Assembly (NCBI GenBank): GCA_900470965.1 | Contig: UCCS01000079.1 | Location: 302-64,301, forward strand | Reading direction: 5' to 3' | Length of the DNA: 64,000 nucleotides | From: Hyphomicrobiales bacterium | GTDB taxonomy: Bacteria > Pseudomonadota > Alphaproteobacteria > Rhizobiales > Rhizobiaceae | In this document: piece by piece, positions 52,772 through 61,787 of the stretch | How the letters are laid out: the number at the start of each line of letters is the position of its first letter | Numbering within the stretch: the stretch's first letter is position 1 | Program-made: the position numbers and the translations under genes | The notes under the pieces: model-generated | Told to the model about the DNA's origin: nothing | The model's database searches: none | Seen by the model: only the letters and a program-made list of their open reading frames with translations

Positions 52772-52796
52772 AACCGCTGGCCATCTAAAAAGTTCC
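52772..52796 (-). promoter_or_regulatory. EcfG/RpoE2-type promoter of the KGG-DUF3175-GST genes
   Basis: On the minus strand GGAAC (52796-52792), 16 bp, GGTT (52775-52772). This fits GGAAC-N18-TT. It is 30 bp before ATG 52742. Confidence 0.7.
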
Positions 52797-52863
52797 GAGG
52801 CCGTCCCGGCCGCCGCCCGTTTGGGAAATATCCGCAACTTGAAGGTCCTGACGCAGTCAGGGC

Positions 52864-55590
52864 CTAGGCAATGGGGCGCTGGCGGGCAGCGGTCTTCACA
52901 GCGCGGTCGAGTGCTGCGGTGGTAAACGGCTTTGGTAGCAGCACGGAACCGGAAAAGCGGTTCGCATCCGGCAGATTGCTGTTGCCAGTCGCAAAGACGA
53001 GGCCGACCGACGGGAAAGCTTTGCGCGCCAGCGCTGCGAAGGCCGGGCCGGACATGCCCGGCAAGCCGACATCGGCAACGATAATATCTGTATTCGTATC
53101 TGCGCTGCGCAGGAGTTCGATGCCCTGTTCTCCGCTGTCGGCTTCGATCACGTCATAGCCGAGATCCCGCAGGATTTCGGCAGTATCCATGCGGATGAAG
53201 GCATCGTCCTCGACCAGCAGAAGCTTCAGCCTGGCCTGGACGATGTCGCCCGGTTGCTCGCTGCCCGGCAGAGGTGCCGGGTTGGTATGGCGGCGTTGCG
53301 CCTGGTTGACGAGGACGTGGCGGACTTTCCGCGCCAAGGCCTCCCGTGTGTATGGCTTGGACAGGAGCTCCAGGCCAGGATCGAGCCGGCCGCCATGGAC
53401 GATCGAGTTTTCGGTATAACCTGACGTATAAAGCACGGCGACGTTGGGCAGGCGCTCGCGGGCCATGCGGGCGAGCTCCGGGCTCTTCAGCGGACCAGGC
53501 ATGACGACGTCGGTAAAAAGCAGGTCGATATGCGCGCCGCTTTCGATCACGGTCAACGCGCTTTGCGCGTCCTTGGCCTTCAGTACGTAATAGCCGAGAT
53601 CGGTCAGCATCTCGACGACGGTTGCGCGCACGCCCTCATCATCCTCGGCGACCAGAATCGTCTCAGTGCCGCCGGTTGCGGGAACGTTGTCGCCAGTTGT
53701 GATCCGGTCCTCGCTTTGGAAGAAGCGGGGAAGATAGAGCTTCACCGTCGTACCTTCGTCGATCTCGCTGTAAATCTTCACGTGACCACCGGACTGCTTG
53801 ACGAAACCGTAGACCATGGAAAGGCCGAGACCGGTGCCCTTGCCCTCCGGTTTGGTGGAGAAGAACGGTTCGAAAGCCTGCGCAATGATCTCCGGTGGCA
53901 TGCCTGCGCCAGTGTCGGTCACAGCGAGCACCACATATTGGCCGGCTGCGACCTCCGGATGAGCGCGGCTATAGGAATCGTCGAGAAAGGCATTTCCCAC
54001 TTCGATCGTCAGTTTGCCTGCTCCATCCATTGCATCGCGGGAGTTGATCGCAAGGTTCAGCAGTGCGTTCTCGATTTGGATCGGGTCGGCAAAACTGTTC
54101 CAGAGCCCGCCGGAGAGCATGGTCTCCACTTCGATTTCCTCACCGAGCGTGCGGCGCAGCATGTCATCCATGGCAGAGACGAGGCGGCCGATATTGATCA
54201 CCTTCGGCTCCAGCGGCTGGCGGCGGCCGAAGGCGAGAAGCTGGCTGGCGAGCCGCTATCCGCGCTCGACGGCGGATAGCGCGTTGGAGATGCGCTCCTT
54301 GGCCCAGCCATTATTCGTCACATCCTTGCCGAGAAGCTGGAGATTGCCTGAAATGACCTGCAGCAGGTTGTTGAAATCGTGCGCGACGCCGCCGGTGAGC
54401 TTGCCGATCGATTCCATCTTCTGCGCCTGCTGCAGGGCTGCTTCCGCCTGCTGGCGTTCGAGGATTTCGGCGGCGACACGGACCTCAAGCGTTTCGTTCA
54501 GTTTGCGAAGCTGGGCCTCGGCCCCGCGGCGCTGGACGATCTCAAGTTCGGCAGCGCGGATGAGCCGGGCGTTGTCGATTGCGACGGCAGACTGGCCAGC
54601 CAGGCTGACGAGGCTTGCCTCTGCCGCATCCGAAAAGCGGGCGGGCTGGCTGTGACCGAAGAACAGCCCGCCAATGACGTTGCCGTCGCGTGACTTGACC
54701 GGCACGGCGAGATAGCTGCGCACAGGCAGGTGGCCGCTCGGCATACCGGAATGTGGCGCATTCTGCCCGTAGCGTGGATCAAGCAGGATATCGTCGGAGC
54801 GCACGACGCCCTCGCCGCTGAAAGTCGGTGCAAAAACCTTGGTGTTGCGCGGCATCGGAAACTTGTCGAAATGTTTCCGGTCGACACCCGACAGCGCGTA
54901 AAGCATGTAACTGCCGCCTTCACCATCATCGACATTGTAGAAGAAGGCGCCGAATTCGGCGCCCGTCAACGCTACCCCTGCATCAACCGCGATCTGTGTC
55001 AGACGATCGACATTGAGTTCGGCGGTAATCGCCGAGCCGGCCCTATTAACGACGGCGAGTGTTGCGGATTTTTCCCGCGCCTCATCCAAAGCGATGCGCT
55101 CTCGGTGCTTGGCAAGCACCTGGTCCGTCACTTCCATCGTCGCGCAGAGAATGCCGGCGACCTTGCCGTCATCGTCCCGTAGCGGCGTATAGGAAAAGGT
55201 GAACCAGGTGTCTTCCGTCTGTCCCTCGCGCCGCATGGGAACGTGCAGCTCCTTGTAGAGCTGTGACTGACCGTTAAGCGTGGCTTCCACGATCGGCTCA
55301 AACTGCGGCCAGATATCCGACCACACCTGCTGAAATGGCTTTCCGAGGGCGGCAGGATGCCGTTCGGGAAAGATCGCGACATAGGCGTCGTTATAGATGA
55401 AGGCGAGTTCGGGACCCCAGGCGACGAATTTCGGCTGGCGTGAATTGACAACCATTTCCGCGATATGCCGGAGTGAACTCGGCCATGCTTCGACTGACCC
55501 GATCCCGGCAGCATCCAAACCATTCCGGCGCAACAAATTCCCGATTTCGCTATCGCCTTCCGGCCAGCGACCCCCAACCCGTGCCATCAA
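52864..55590 (-). pseudogene. Hybrid sensor histidine kinase (PAS-GAF-HisKA-HATPase-REC-REC) split by an amber codon
   Basis: From ATG 55590 the frame encodes a PAS domain (about 40-160; VAWGPELAFIYNDAYVAIFP), a GAF domain (~185-345) and HisKA with GGVAHDFNNLLQVISGNLQLL (H-box). It then reads SAVERG-TAG at 54256-54258 (codon 445) and continues in the same frame as RLASQLLAFGRRQPLEP, a complete HATPase (NALLNLAINSRDAM, DTGAGMPPE, GTGLGLSMVYGFV) and two receiver domains (FTDVVMPG, IVADVGLPGMSG) to 52866. The stop falls in the second helix of the dimerisation domain and replaces one residue of the usual VERGA(R/K)LASQLL. The restart at MINIGRL (54201) would lack the phospho-acceptor His. It is either a recent loss, a read-through gene or a sequence error. 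Confidence 0.85.
54254..54281. repeat. Perfect 10-bp inverted repeat containing the kinase stop codon
   Basis: CGCTATCCGC (54254-54263) and GCGGATAGCG (54272-54281), 8-bp loop. The minus-strand TAG (54258-54256) is inside the first arm. The other arm encodes NALSA on the minus strand. Confidence 0.85.
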
Positions 55591-55746
55591 AAATCGCTTT
55601 CAATCTTACAATGGCATCACCCGAGCCGGGTCTGCCGGTCCACCGTCGACAAAATAGAGGCGTCGGGCAGGAGGGAAAGAGCGAGCTGCAAATATCGTTA
55701 ACCGAGCAAAGCGTCCGATTACTCGCAAAAAAGCTGTTTATGTTTG

Positions 55747-55920
55747 TTATTCTTGGTCCAGCTTCTGCGAGGCGATGAAGGCGCGGCTCAGAGCAAAAGA
55801 ACGAATCTGGATTGGCTTGCGCGGATCGCGAAAAAATACGCCGACTATATTATCAACCAGAAGGATGAGCCCCAGCGCGAAACCGACATAGAGCAAAGCG
55901 GCGATCAGAAGAAGCGACAT
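55747..55920 (-). CDS. 57-residue small membrane protein
   Basis: MSLLLIAALLYVGFALGLIL starts with one hydrophobic segment of ~25 residues, then VDNIVGVFFRDPRKPIQIRS and a short tail ending QKLDQE. AGGGATGGAG lies directly before ATG 55920. The single membrane anchor, good ribosome site and stress promoter at 56032-56056 support a real gene. No family recognised. Confidence 0.6.
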   Translation of the reverse strand: MSLLLIAALLYVGFALGLILLVDNIVGVFFRDPRKPIQIRSFALSRAFIASQKLDQE

Positions 55921-55929
55921 CTCCATCCC

Positions 55930-56007
55930 TCACACCTGTGCTGGAAAACCTCGGCCGGAGGCCGCAGGAACTGGGATGGCAAGGGCATGGGCGAAATGGT
56001 TGTTCAT
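55930..56007 (-). CDS. Possible 25-residue leader peptide
   Basis: A 25-codon frame (MNNHFAHALAIPVPAASGRG then FPAQV) with AGGGGAAG eight bases before its ATG. It ends 9 bp before the next start. It lies just downstream of a GGAAC-type promoter, so it would be the first frame on that transcript. It may be a translated leader or be fortuitous. Confidence 0.3.
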   Translation of the reverse strand: MNNHFAHALAIPVPAASGRGFPAQV

Positions 56008-56031
56008 GGCAACTTCCCCTGTTTGCCCATA

Positions 56032-56056
56032 AACCGCCGGAGGATACTCTTGTTCC
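56032..56056 (-). promoter_or_regulatory. EcfG/RpoE2-type promoter of the small genes
   Basis: Minus strand GGAAC (56056-56052), 16 bp, GGTT (56035-56032); GGAAC-N18-TT. It is 25 bp before the 25-codon frame. Confidence 0.65.
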
Positions 56057-56201
56057 CCGTTTCGAGGGGTGGACGCAGCCTTTTTAAAAAGCTGTCCAGA
56101 CGGACGTTTCATTCGGCTTGTGGTCACCCCCGCATAGAAGCTGGCGCTTCATGAGTTTCTTAGCGCGCAACTAATTCAAACTTATGACAAAAAAAGCCAA
56201 G

Positions 56202-56220
56202 GGGCGCCGCGAAGGCGCCC
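56202..56220. terminator. Rho-independent terminator downstream of the DUF2934 gene
   Basis: GGGCGCC (56202-56208), GCGAA loop, GGCGCCC (56214-56220). The plus strand continues TTTT; the minus strand gives CTTGG then seven T (56189-56196 region), so it can stop the minus-strand DUF2934 transcript. Confidence 0.75.
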
Positions 56221-56247
56221 TTTTCATTGCAATCTGAATATTTCTCT

Positions 56248-56583
56248 TCAGGAAACCGACTTGCGTACGGCTGTCCGCTTCGGGGCCGGTTTGACGATGC
56301 CGTTGGTCTTTGTGTTTGTTGCCGCCTTCTTGGCGGGTTTCTTGGCTTCGCCGCCATTGGTGACCTCGGCTGCTACTGCCGGTGCCGCCGTCTTGGCCGC
56401 CGCCGCCCGCTTCGCTCGAGGTTTCACTTCCTTGCCGTTTGGAGATTTTGAAGCCCCCTTGAGCGTGTCATGCTCGGCCCTTGCTTGTTCCCAATGGATG
56501 GAATCCCGTCCCGTCGGGTGTCCCTCTTCTTCCCAGAGGGCATATGCACGTTTCTTTATCCACTCTTCCCGAGTTTCTGCCAT
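56248..56583 (-). CDS. DUF2934 family protein with Lys/Ala-rich tail
   Basis: 111 residues. The N-terminal ~40 residues (EEWIKKRAYALWEEEGHPTG then RDSIHWEQAR) are DUF2934; the rest is a histone-H1-like low-complexity tail of Lys, Ala and Pro (KKPAKKAATNTKTNG). The basic tail suggests DNA or RNA binding. It has a perfect GGAAC-N16-CGTT promoter 34 bp upstream and a terminator downstream, so it is a single-gene stress unit. Confidence 0.85.
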   Translation of the reverse strand: MAETREEWIKKRAYALWEEEGHPTGRDSIHWEQARAEHDTLKGASKSPNGKEVKPRAKRAAAAKTAAPAVAAEVTNGGEAKKPAKKAATNTKTNGIVKPAPKRTAVRKSVS

Positions 56584-56616
56584 CGCTGATCTCCAGTCAC
56601 AACATGCCGTCGTTCG

Positions 56617-56641
56617 AACGCGATACCGTTGAAAAGGTTCC
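56617..56641 (-). promoter_or_regulatory. EcfG/RpoE2-type promoter of the DUF2934 gene
   Basis: Minus strand GGAAC (56641-56637), 16 bp, CGTT (56620-56617): a full match to GGAAC-N16-CGTT. Confidence 0.78.
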
Positions 56642-56725
56642 AGACTATGGGGCCGGTTTCAAGTGGATTTGCCAAGTAAATCGGGAATATTTTTGCGTTG
56701 CAGTATTTATAGGCAATAACTCGTT

Positions 56726-57367
56726 CTAGTTGCCTTGATATTGGACAGCACGGTGCAGGTCCTCGATGAAATTGGCACGTTGGCGCGCGACATCCTCTTC
56801 CTCGCGAATCCGCAGGAGGAAGGAAGGGTGGATGGTCACGAGAACCGGCGGATGGTTCTCTGGTGTGAGGATATGACCGCGCTCGGGTGTCAGTTTCACC
56901 TTAGAGCCAAGAAGAGAATAAAGTGCTGTCGCACCGAGTGCGACGAGGAGATTCGGCCGCACGATGTTGATTTCGGCACCGAGCCACCACGAGCAGCGCT
57001 GAATCTCCCCCGCATTGGGTTTCGAATGCAGGCGGCGCTTGCCGCGAGGCTCGAACTTGAAGTGCTTGACGGCGTTGGTGACGTAGCATCGCGAGCGATC
57101 GAGCCCGGCCTCCTCGAGACAGATGTCGAGCAGGCGTCCGGCCGGGCCTACGAAGGGACGTCCCGCAATATCCTCCTTGTCGCCGGGCTGTTCGCCGACG
57201 AGCATGATCTTGGCCTTTTGCGATCCCTCGCCGAAGACGAGTTGGGTGGCGTTCTTGTAGAGTTCGCAGCGTCTGCAGCCTTCCGCCTGATGTCTGAGCT
57301 GATCGAGGCTGGCAGCGTCGGCGCTTTCAAGCGTGAAGGCGGGGCCGAGTTTCTCTGCGACGTTCAT
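56726..57367 (-). CDS. udgX: UdgX-type uracil-DNA-binding glycosylase
   Basis: 213 residues from MNVAEKLGP. The Fe-S-type UDG superfamily features are present: two Cys in EGCRRCELY, GEQPGDKEDIAGRPFVGPAG (motif A) and VTIHPSFLLR (motif B). Between them is RGKRRLHSKP, the R-x-x-H loop insertion that defines UdgX; in characterised members its His forms a covalent bond with the uracil site in DNA. It would mark or repair uracil in DNA. A GGAAC-type promoter precedes it. A longer N-terminus to 57472 is in frame but would run through this promoter. Confidence 0.9.
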   Translation of the reverse strand: MNVAEKLGPAFTLESADAASLDQLRHQAEGCRRCELYKNATQLVFGEGSQKAKIMLVGEQPGDKEDIAGRPFVGPAGRLLDICLEEAGLDRSRCYVTNAVKHFKFEPRGKRRLHSKPNAGEIQRCSWWLGAEINIVRPNLLVALGATALYSLLGSKVKLTPERGHILTPENHPPVLVTIHPSFLLRIREEEDVARQRANFIEDLHRAVQYQGN

Positions 57368-57394
57368 GGCGGCAATCCGTTGGCTTTCACCCTC

Positions 57395-57419
57395 AACCGA
57401 TCGCGCTACGGATTGTTCC
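57395..57419 (-). promoter_or_regulatory. EcfG/RpoE2-type promoter of udgX
   Basis: Minus strand GGAAC (57419-57415), 16 bp, GGTT (57398-57395). It ends 28 bp before the udgX ATG. Confidence 0.7.
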
Positions 57420-57428
57420 TGCCCGTTC

Positions 57429-57453
57429 GGAACAACCCGCAGCCTCAGGAATT
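57429..57453 (+). promoter_or_regulatory. Possible weak EcfG-type promoter of treZ
   Basis: GGAAC (57429-57433), then AATT at 57450-57453 (GGAAC-N18-TT only). The -10 half is poor. It stands back-to-back with the udgX promoter, the two GGAAC boxes nine bases apart. Confidence 0.35.
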
Positions 57454-57484
57454 TGATGCTGATGGAAATCACACGGGGTGAGGG

Positions 57485-59314
57485 ATGAACCAGATTTCAC
57501 AGACAGGCGCGATCACGGAAGGCACGGGACGTTGGGGCGCAGAGCTGCTCGCGGGTGGGGGCGCGCGTTTTCGTCTCTGGACGCAGGGTGAGAATGCGAT
57601 CTCGCTGCGGCACCGCGACCAGGATATCCCGATGCAGGACGTCGGTGGCGGCTGGTTCGAAGCCACTGTTGCGGAAGCATCCGACGGCGATCAGTACATG
57701 TTCGTCCTCCCTGATGGAAAAGCAGTGCCGGATCCGGCGTCGCGGGCGCAGGCCGGCAACGTGCATGGGCCGTCTCTGATCGTCGATCCAAGCTACCAAT
57801 GGCAGAATCCGCGCTGGCGCGGCCGTCCCTGGCAAGAGGCCGTCATCAGCGAAATCCATATCGGTGCCTTTACGCCCGAGGGTACGTTCCGGGCTGCGGC
57901 GGAGAAGCTGAAGCATCTTGCGGAAACCGGCATCACGGCTGTCGAAGTGATGCCGGTTGCGCAATTTGCCGGCAATCGCGGCTGGGGTTACGATGGTGTG
58001 CTGCAGTATGCGCCGCATTCCGCTTATGGCACGCCGGCCGATTTCAAGGCCTTCATCGATACGGCGCATGGCCTCGGCATCATGGTGCTGCTCGACGTCG
58101 TCTACAATCATTTCGGACCCGAGGGTAATTATCTTCACAGCTATGCGCCCGGCTTCTTCCGCAAAGACCGGGAAACGCCCTGGGGAGCGGCGATCGATTT
58201 CGGGCAGGAGCCGGTGCGGCGCTTCTTCATCGAGAACGCGCTCTACTGGATCGGTGAATTCCGGCTGGATGGGCTCAGGCTCGATGCCGTGGAGCAGATC
58301 CATGATACCTCTGAAAAGCATGTGCTTTCGGCCATGGCCGAAGAGGTGAAAGCCGCCTTCGCCGACAGGCAGGTTCATCTCGTCGTCGAAGACCAGCGCA
58401 ATCTCGTGGAACTGTTGGTCCGTGACGAGAACGGCGCTCCCAAAGCCTACGAGGCCGAATGGAACGATGATTTCCATCATGTGGCGCACATCATCGCGAC
58501 CGGCGAAACCATTGGCCACTACAAGCCTTTCGCCGATCAGCTCTGGCACAAGCTTCGCCTGGCGCTTCAGCATGGCTTCATCTATCCGGATCGAACCGAT
58601 CCGCCGGAACTCCCTGTCGGCGATCGTCGCTACCTGCCGCCGACCGCCTTTGTCGATTTCCTGCAGAACCACGACCAGATCGGCAACCGCGCTTTCGGCG
58701 AGCGGCTGGTGAGCCTTTCCGATCCCGATATGCTGGATGCGTTGACAGCGATACTCCTGCTCTCACCGCACATTCCCTTTCTCTTCATGGGGGAGGAGTA
58801 TGGGGAGAGGCAGCCCTTTTATTTCTTTACCGATTACACGGGTGAGCTCGCCAAAATAGTCCGCGAGGGTCGTATGGGGGAAGCCGAGGGTTTCGGCGGA
58901 TTGAACGCCGGCAGGACCGCGGCCGATCTGCCCGATCCGAACGCCCTTTCGACCTTCGAGAATTCGAAACTCGGCTGGCAATGGCGGGAGAACGAAGAGG
59001 GCCGGAAAAGCCTGGCTTTCGTCACTGAGCTCCTGAAACTGCGCAAGAACTATATCGTGCCGCTGCTGCGGCAGAGCTGGGCTATCGAAAGCGGCGCGCT
59101 GGAGGCGCCCGAAGGGACGCTCGCCATCTGGTGGAAGTTTGCGAATTTGACCTTGGCGTTGCGCGCCAATTTGTCGGGGCAGGGGATGGTCTTGCCGTCG
59201 GTCGCCGGGACGGTAATCTACGAGCGCTACGGCAAGGAAGCAAAGCCTGCCGAGAATGGCGCGCTGCCGCCGCATTCCGTCGTCTTTGCCATCGATATTG
59301 AGCCGGCAAATTAA
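57485..59314 (+). CDS. treZ: Malto-oligosyltrehalose trehalohydrolase
   Basis: 609 residues, GH13. The N-terminal CBM48-like domain is followed by SEIHIGAFTPEGTFRAAAEK, GVLQYAPHSAYGTP and VVYNHFGPEGNYL. Catalytic set: Asp in FRLDGLRLDAVEQI, Glu in HLVVEDQRN, Asp in LQNHDQIGNRA. It releases trehalose from maltooligosyl-trehalose made by TreY. TreY is not in the window, but glgX is 7 kb away. It is divergent from udgX. Confidence 0.95.
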   Translation: MNQISQTGAITEGTGRWGAELLAGGGARFRLWTQGENAISLRHRDQDIPMQDVGGGWFEATVAEASDGDQYMFVLPDGKAVPDPASRAQAGNVHGPSLIVDPSYQWQNPRWRGRPWQEAVISEIHIGAFTPEGTFRAAAEKLKHLAETGITAVEVMPVAQFAGNRGWGYDGVLQYAPHSAYGTPADFKAFIDTAHGLGIMVLLDVVYNHFGPEGNYLHSYAPGFFRKDRETPWGAAIDFGQEPVRRFFIENALYWIGEFRLDGLRLDAVEQIHDTSEKHVLSAMAEEVKAAFADRQVHLVVEDQRNLVELLVRDENGAPKAYEAEWNDDFHHVAHIIATGETIGHYKPFADQLWHKLRLALQHGFIYPDRTDPPELPVGDRRYLPPTAFVDFLQNHDQIGNRAFGERLVSLSDPDMLDALTAILLLSPHIPFLFMGEEYGERQPFYFFTDYTGELAKIVREGRMGEAEGFGGLNAGRTAADLPDPNALSTFENSKLGWQWRENEEGRKSLAFVTELLKLRKNYIVPLLRQSWAIESGALEAPEGTLAIWWKFANLTLALRANLSGQGMVLPSVAGTVIYERYGKEAKPAENGALPPHSVVFAIDIEPAN

Positions 59315-59390
59315 GCATCCGAAAATTTCGCGCTGGGAGCGGGTCGCGTACTGATTGAACGCAGACGATTCGCGGCTATATCCTGTGGCG

Positions 59391-60854
59391 ATGTTCCAAC
59401 TGCTGTCGACCTACTGGCCGCATATCCTCTTCGTCATCTCCATTGCCATGGGGGCAGCGGCGGCGATCCACGCCACCATGACCAAGGAAGAGGTCCGGGC
59501 CGCGACCGGCTGGGTGGGTGTGATCCTCCTCTCGCCGATCATCGGTGCGCTGCTTTACATGATTGCCGGCATCAACCGTATCCGCCGCAAGTCGCTGAGC
59601 CTTCGCCGCGACGCGTTGCTGCCTGCCGCCGATCTGGACGAGCTCGAAAAGTTTGACGCAGAGACCGATGCCGTCATCAGCCAGTTCGGCCGGCGTTTTG
59701 CTGCCCTGCAGACGCTCGGCGATCGCGTCACGCGCTATCCGTTGACGACGGGCAATACGATCGACATGCTGGAAAATGGCGACGAAGCCTATGCGGCGAT
59801 GAAGACCGCAATCGAGGGCGCCGGGCGCTGTATCCTGCTGGAAACCTATATTTTCGACCGTGACAGGATCGGGCTGCGCATCGCCGATGCGCTGATTGCA
59901 GCCGTCAAGCGCGGCGTGGAAGTGCGCGTGCTGATCGATGCGGTTGGTGCGCGCTATTCGGTGCCGAGCATTCTCGGATACCTGAAGGACGGCGGCGTGA
60001 CCGTCGATGTCTTCAATGGCAATGTCATCATGGGCCTGAGGTTGCCCTACGCAAACCTGCGCACACACCGCAAGATCCTGATCGCGGATGGAAAGATCGC
60101 ACTGACGGGTGGCATGAATATCCGCGAAGGCTTCAGCGAGGAGGCGGTCGGCGGAAGTTTTGCCCATGACACGCATTTCAGCGTCAGCGGCCCGGCGGTT
60201 GCCGATCTCTTCGACGTCGCGGCCGAGGACTGGCGTTTCACGACGGGCGAAGTTCTGAACAGTGAAGTCTGGCGCGGCGACCGACTGGAGCGCAAGCGTG
60301 GCGATCCGGTCTTCTTGCGCGTCGTCGCTTCCGGACCGGACCGGAGCGTGGAAACGAACCACAAGATGCTGATAGGTGCCTTTTCCGTAGCGCGCCAGTC
60401 GATCCGGATCATGTCGCCTTACTTTCTGCCGGACCGGGAGCTGATCAGTGCGCTGACGACGGCGGCCCGGCGTGGCGTGGAGGTTGATATCGTTGTGCCT
60501 GCTGCCAACAATCTCGTTCTGGTCGACCGGGCGATGACGGCGCAGTTCGACCAGATCGTCAAGAACTACTGCCGCATTTGGCGTTCGACCGGCAGCTTCA
60601 GCCATTCCAAGCTTCTCTCTATCGACGGAACCTGGGCCTATGTCGGTTCCTCCAATCTCGATCCGCGCTCGCTGCGGCTGAATTTCGAAGTCGATCTCGA
60701 AGTGCTGAATGCCGGCTTTGCTGCCGAAATCGATGAGCGCATCGACGATGCCATCAAGTCCGCCACGCCGGTTACGCTTGAGGGGCTGTGGTCGCGGCCC
60801 TTCCTGGTGCGGCTCCTCGAAAAGGTGCTGTGGCTGGGTTCCCCATATCTTTGA
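59391..60854 (+). CDS. cls: Cardiolipin synthase (phospholipase D type)
   Basis: 487 residues. Two N-terminal membrane segments (about 8-28 and 40-60) are followed by two PLD motifs: THRKILIADGKIALTGGMN and HSKLLSIDGTWAYVGSSNLD (H-x-K-x4-D). It condenses two phosphatidylglycerols (or PG with PE). It starts 76 bp after treZ, and the EEP gene follows at 73 bp, a pairing common in rhizobia. Confidence 0.93.
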   Translation: MFQLLSTYWPHILFVISIAMGAAAAIHATMTKEEVRAATGWVGVILLSPIIGALLYMIAGINRIRRKSLSLRRDALLPAADLDELEKFDAETDAVISQFGRRFAALQTLGDRVTRYPLTTGNTIDMLENGDEAYAAMKTAIEGAGRCILLETYIFDRDRIGLRIADALIAAVKRGVEVRVLIDAVGARYSVPSILGYLKDGGVTVDVFNGNVIMGLRLPYANLRTHRKILIADGKIALTGGMNIREGFSEEAVGGSFAHDTHFSVSGPAVADLFDVAAEDWRFTTGEVLNSEVWRGDRLERKRGDPVFLRVVASGPDRSVETNHKMLIGAFSVARQSIRIMSPYFLPDRELISALTTAARRGVEVDIVVPAANNLVLVDRAMTAQFDQIVKNYCRIWRSTGSFSHSKLLSIDGTWAYVGSSNLDPRSLRLNFEVDLEVLNAGFAAEIDERIDDAIKSATPVTLEGLWSRPFLVRLLEKVLWLGSPYL

Positions 60855-60927
60855 CAGAGTTTTTGTGATTGCGGCATGGCAAGTTTTGCTGCGCTGCCTA
60901 TAATCCTGAAAAAGAGCTTTTCGAGCA

Positions 60928-61773
60928 ATGGAGCCGGCGTTCCTTCCGATGCAAGTCAAGAAGAAAGACAGTCTGCCCGCCAGTATCATCGCTTCCATCA
61001 AGAACAGGAGGAAGCGCGTTGAGACCTGGCGTGCGGGGCCGAAACCGCGCAATGACGGCACACTTATCGCCTCCTACAATGTCCATAAATGCGTCGGCAC
61101 TGACCGACGCTTCGATCCGGAACGCACGAGCCGTGTCATCCATGAGATCGATGCCGATGTGATCGCGCTGCAGGAAGCCGATACACGCTTTGGCGAACGG
61201 ACCGGCATTCTCGATCTCGCCCGGCTGGAGCGCGAGACCGGGCTGGTGCCGGTTCCGATCCCGGGTGTGACGAAGGCGCATGGCTGGCACGGCAATGTCG
61301 TGCTTGTCCGCAAAGGTCTGGTGCATGATGTGCATCAGGTGAAGCTGCCGGGGCTGGAACCACGCGGCGCGCTGGTTGCGGAAATAGAGCTCGAAGCTGG
61401 CGGGACGCTGCGCATCATCGCCGCCCATTTCGGCCTGCTGCGGCATTCGCGGGCGCAACAGGCAAAGACGCTGGTCGATCTCATCAGCGACCGTCACGAA
61501 ATGCCGACCATCCTGCTTGGCGATCTCAACGAATGGCGGCTCGGCGACCGCTCGTCCCTCAATACCTTCCAGATGGCATTCGGTCCGCTGCCGCCCGCCG
61601 TTCCGAGCTTTCCTGCCGGCTTGCCGGTCCTGGCGCTCGACCGCATCATTGCCAACCGGAAAGGTATCATCTCCGCCGTGGAGGTGCATGACACTCCACT
61701 TGCCCGCATGGCGTCCGACCACCTGCCGATCAAGGCGGTGGTCGATCTGCAGCAGGAAGTGGCGAGGGTTTAG
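60928..61773 (+). CDS. Endonuclease/exonuclease/phosphatase (EEP) family hydrolase
   Basis: 281 residues. TLIASYNVHKCVGTDRRFDPE, VIALQEADTRF (metal Glu), ILLGDLNEWR (Asp-Asn) and ASDHLPIKAVV (Asp-His) are the EEP active-site motifs. No signal peptide. It could hydrolyse nucleic acid or a phospholipid headgroup; the link to cls supports the latter as an idea only. Confidence 0.88.
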   Translation: MEPAFLPMQVKKKDSLPASIIASIKNRRKRVETWRAGPKPRNDGTLIASYNVHKCVGTDRRFDPERTSRVIHEIDADVIALQEADTRFGERTGILDLARLERETGLVPVPIPGVTKAHGWHGNVVLVRKGLVHDVHQVKLPGLEPRGALVAEIELEAGGTLRIIAAHFGLLRHSRAQQAKTLVDLISDRHEMPTILLGDLNEWRLGDRSSLNTFQMAFGPLPPAVPSFPAGLPVLALDRIIANRKGIISAVEVHDTPLARMASDHLPIKAVVDLQQEVARV

Positions 61774-61787
61774 CGCTGTGCTGGCTC

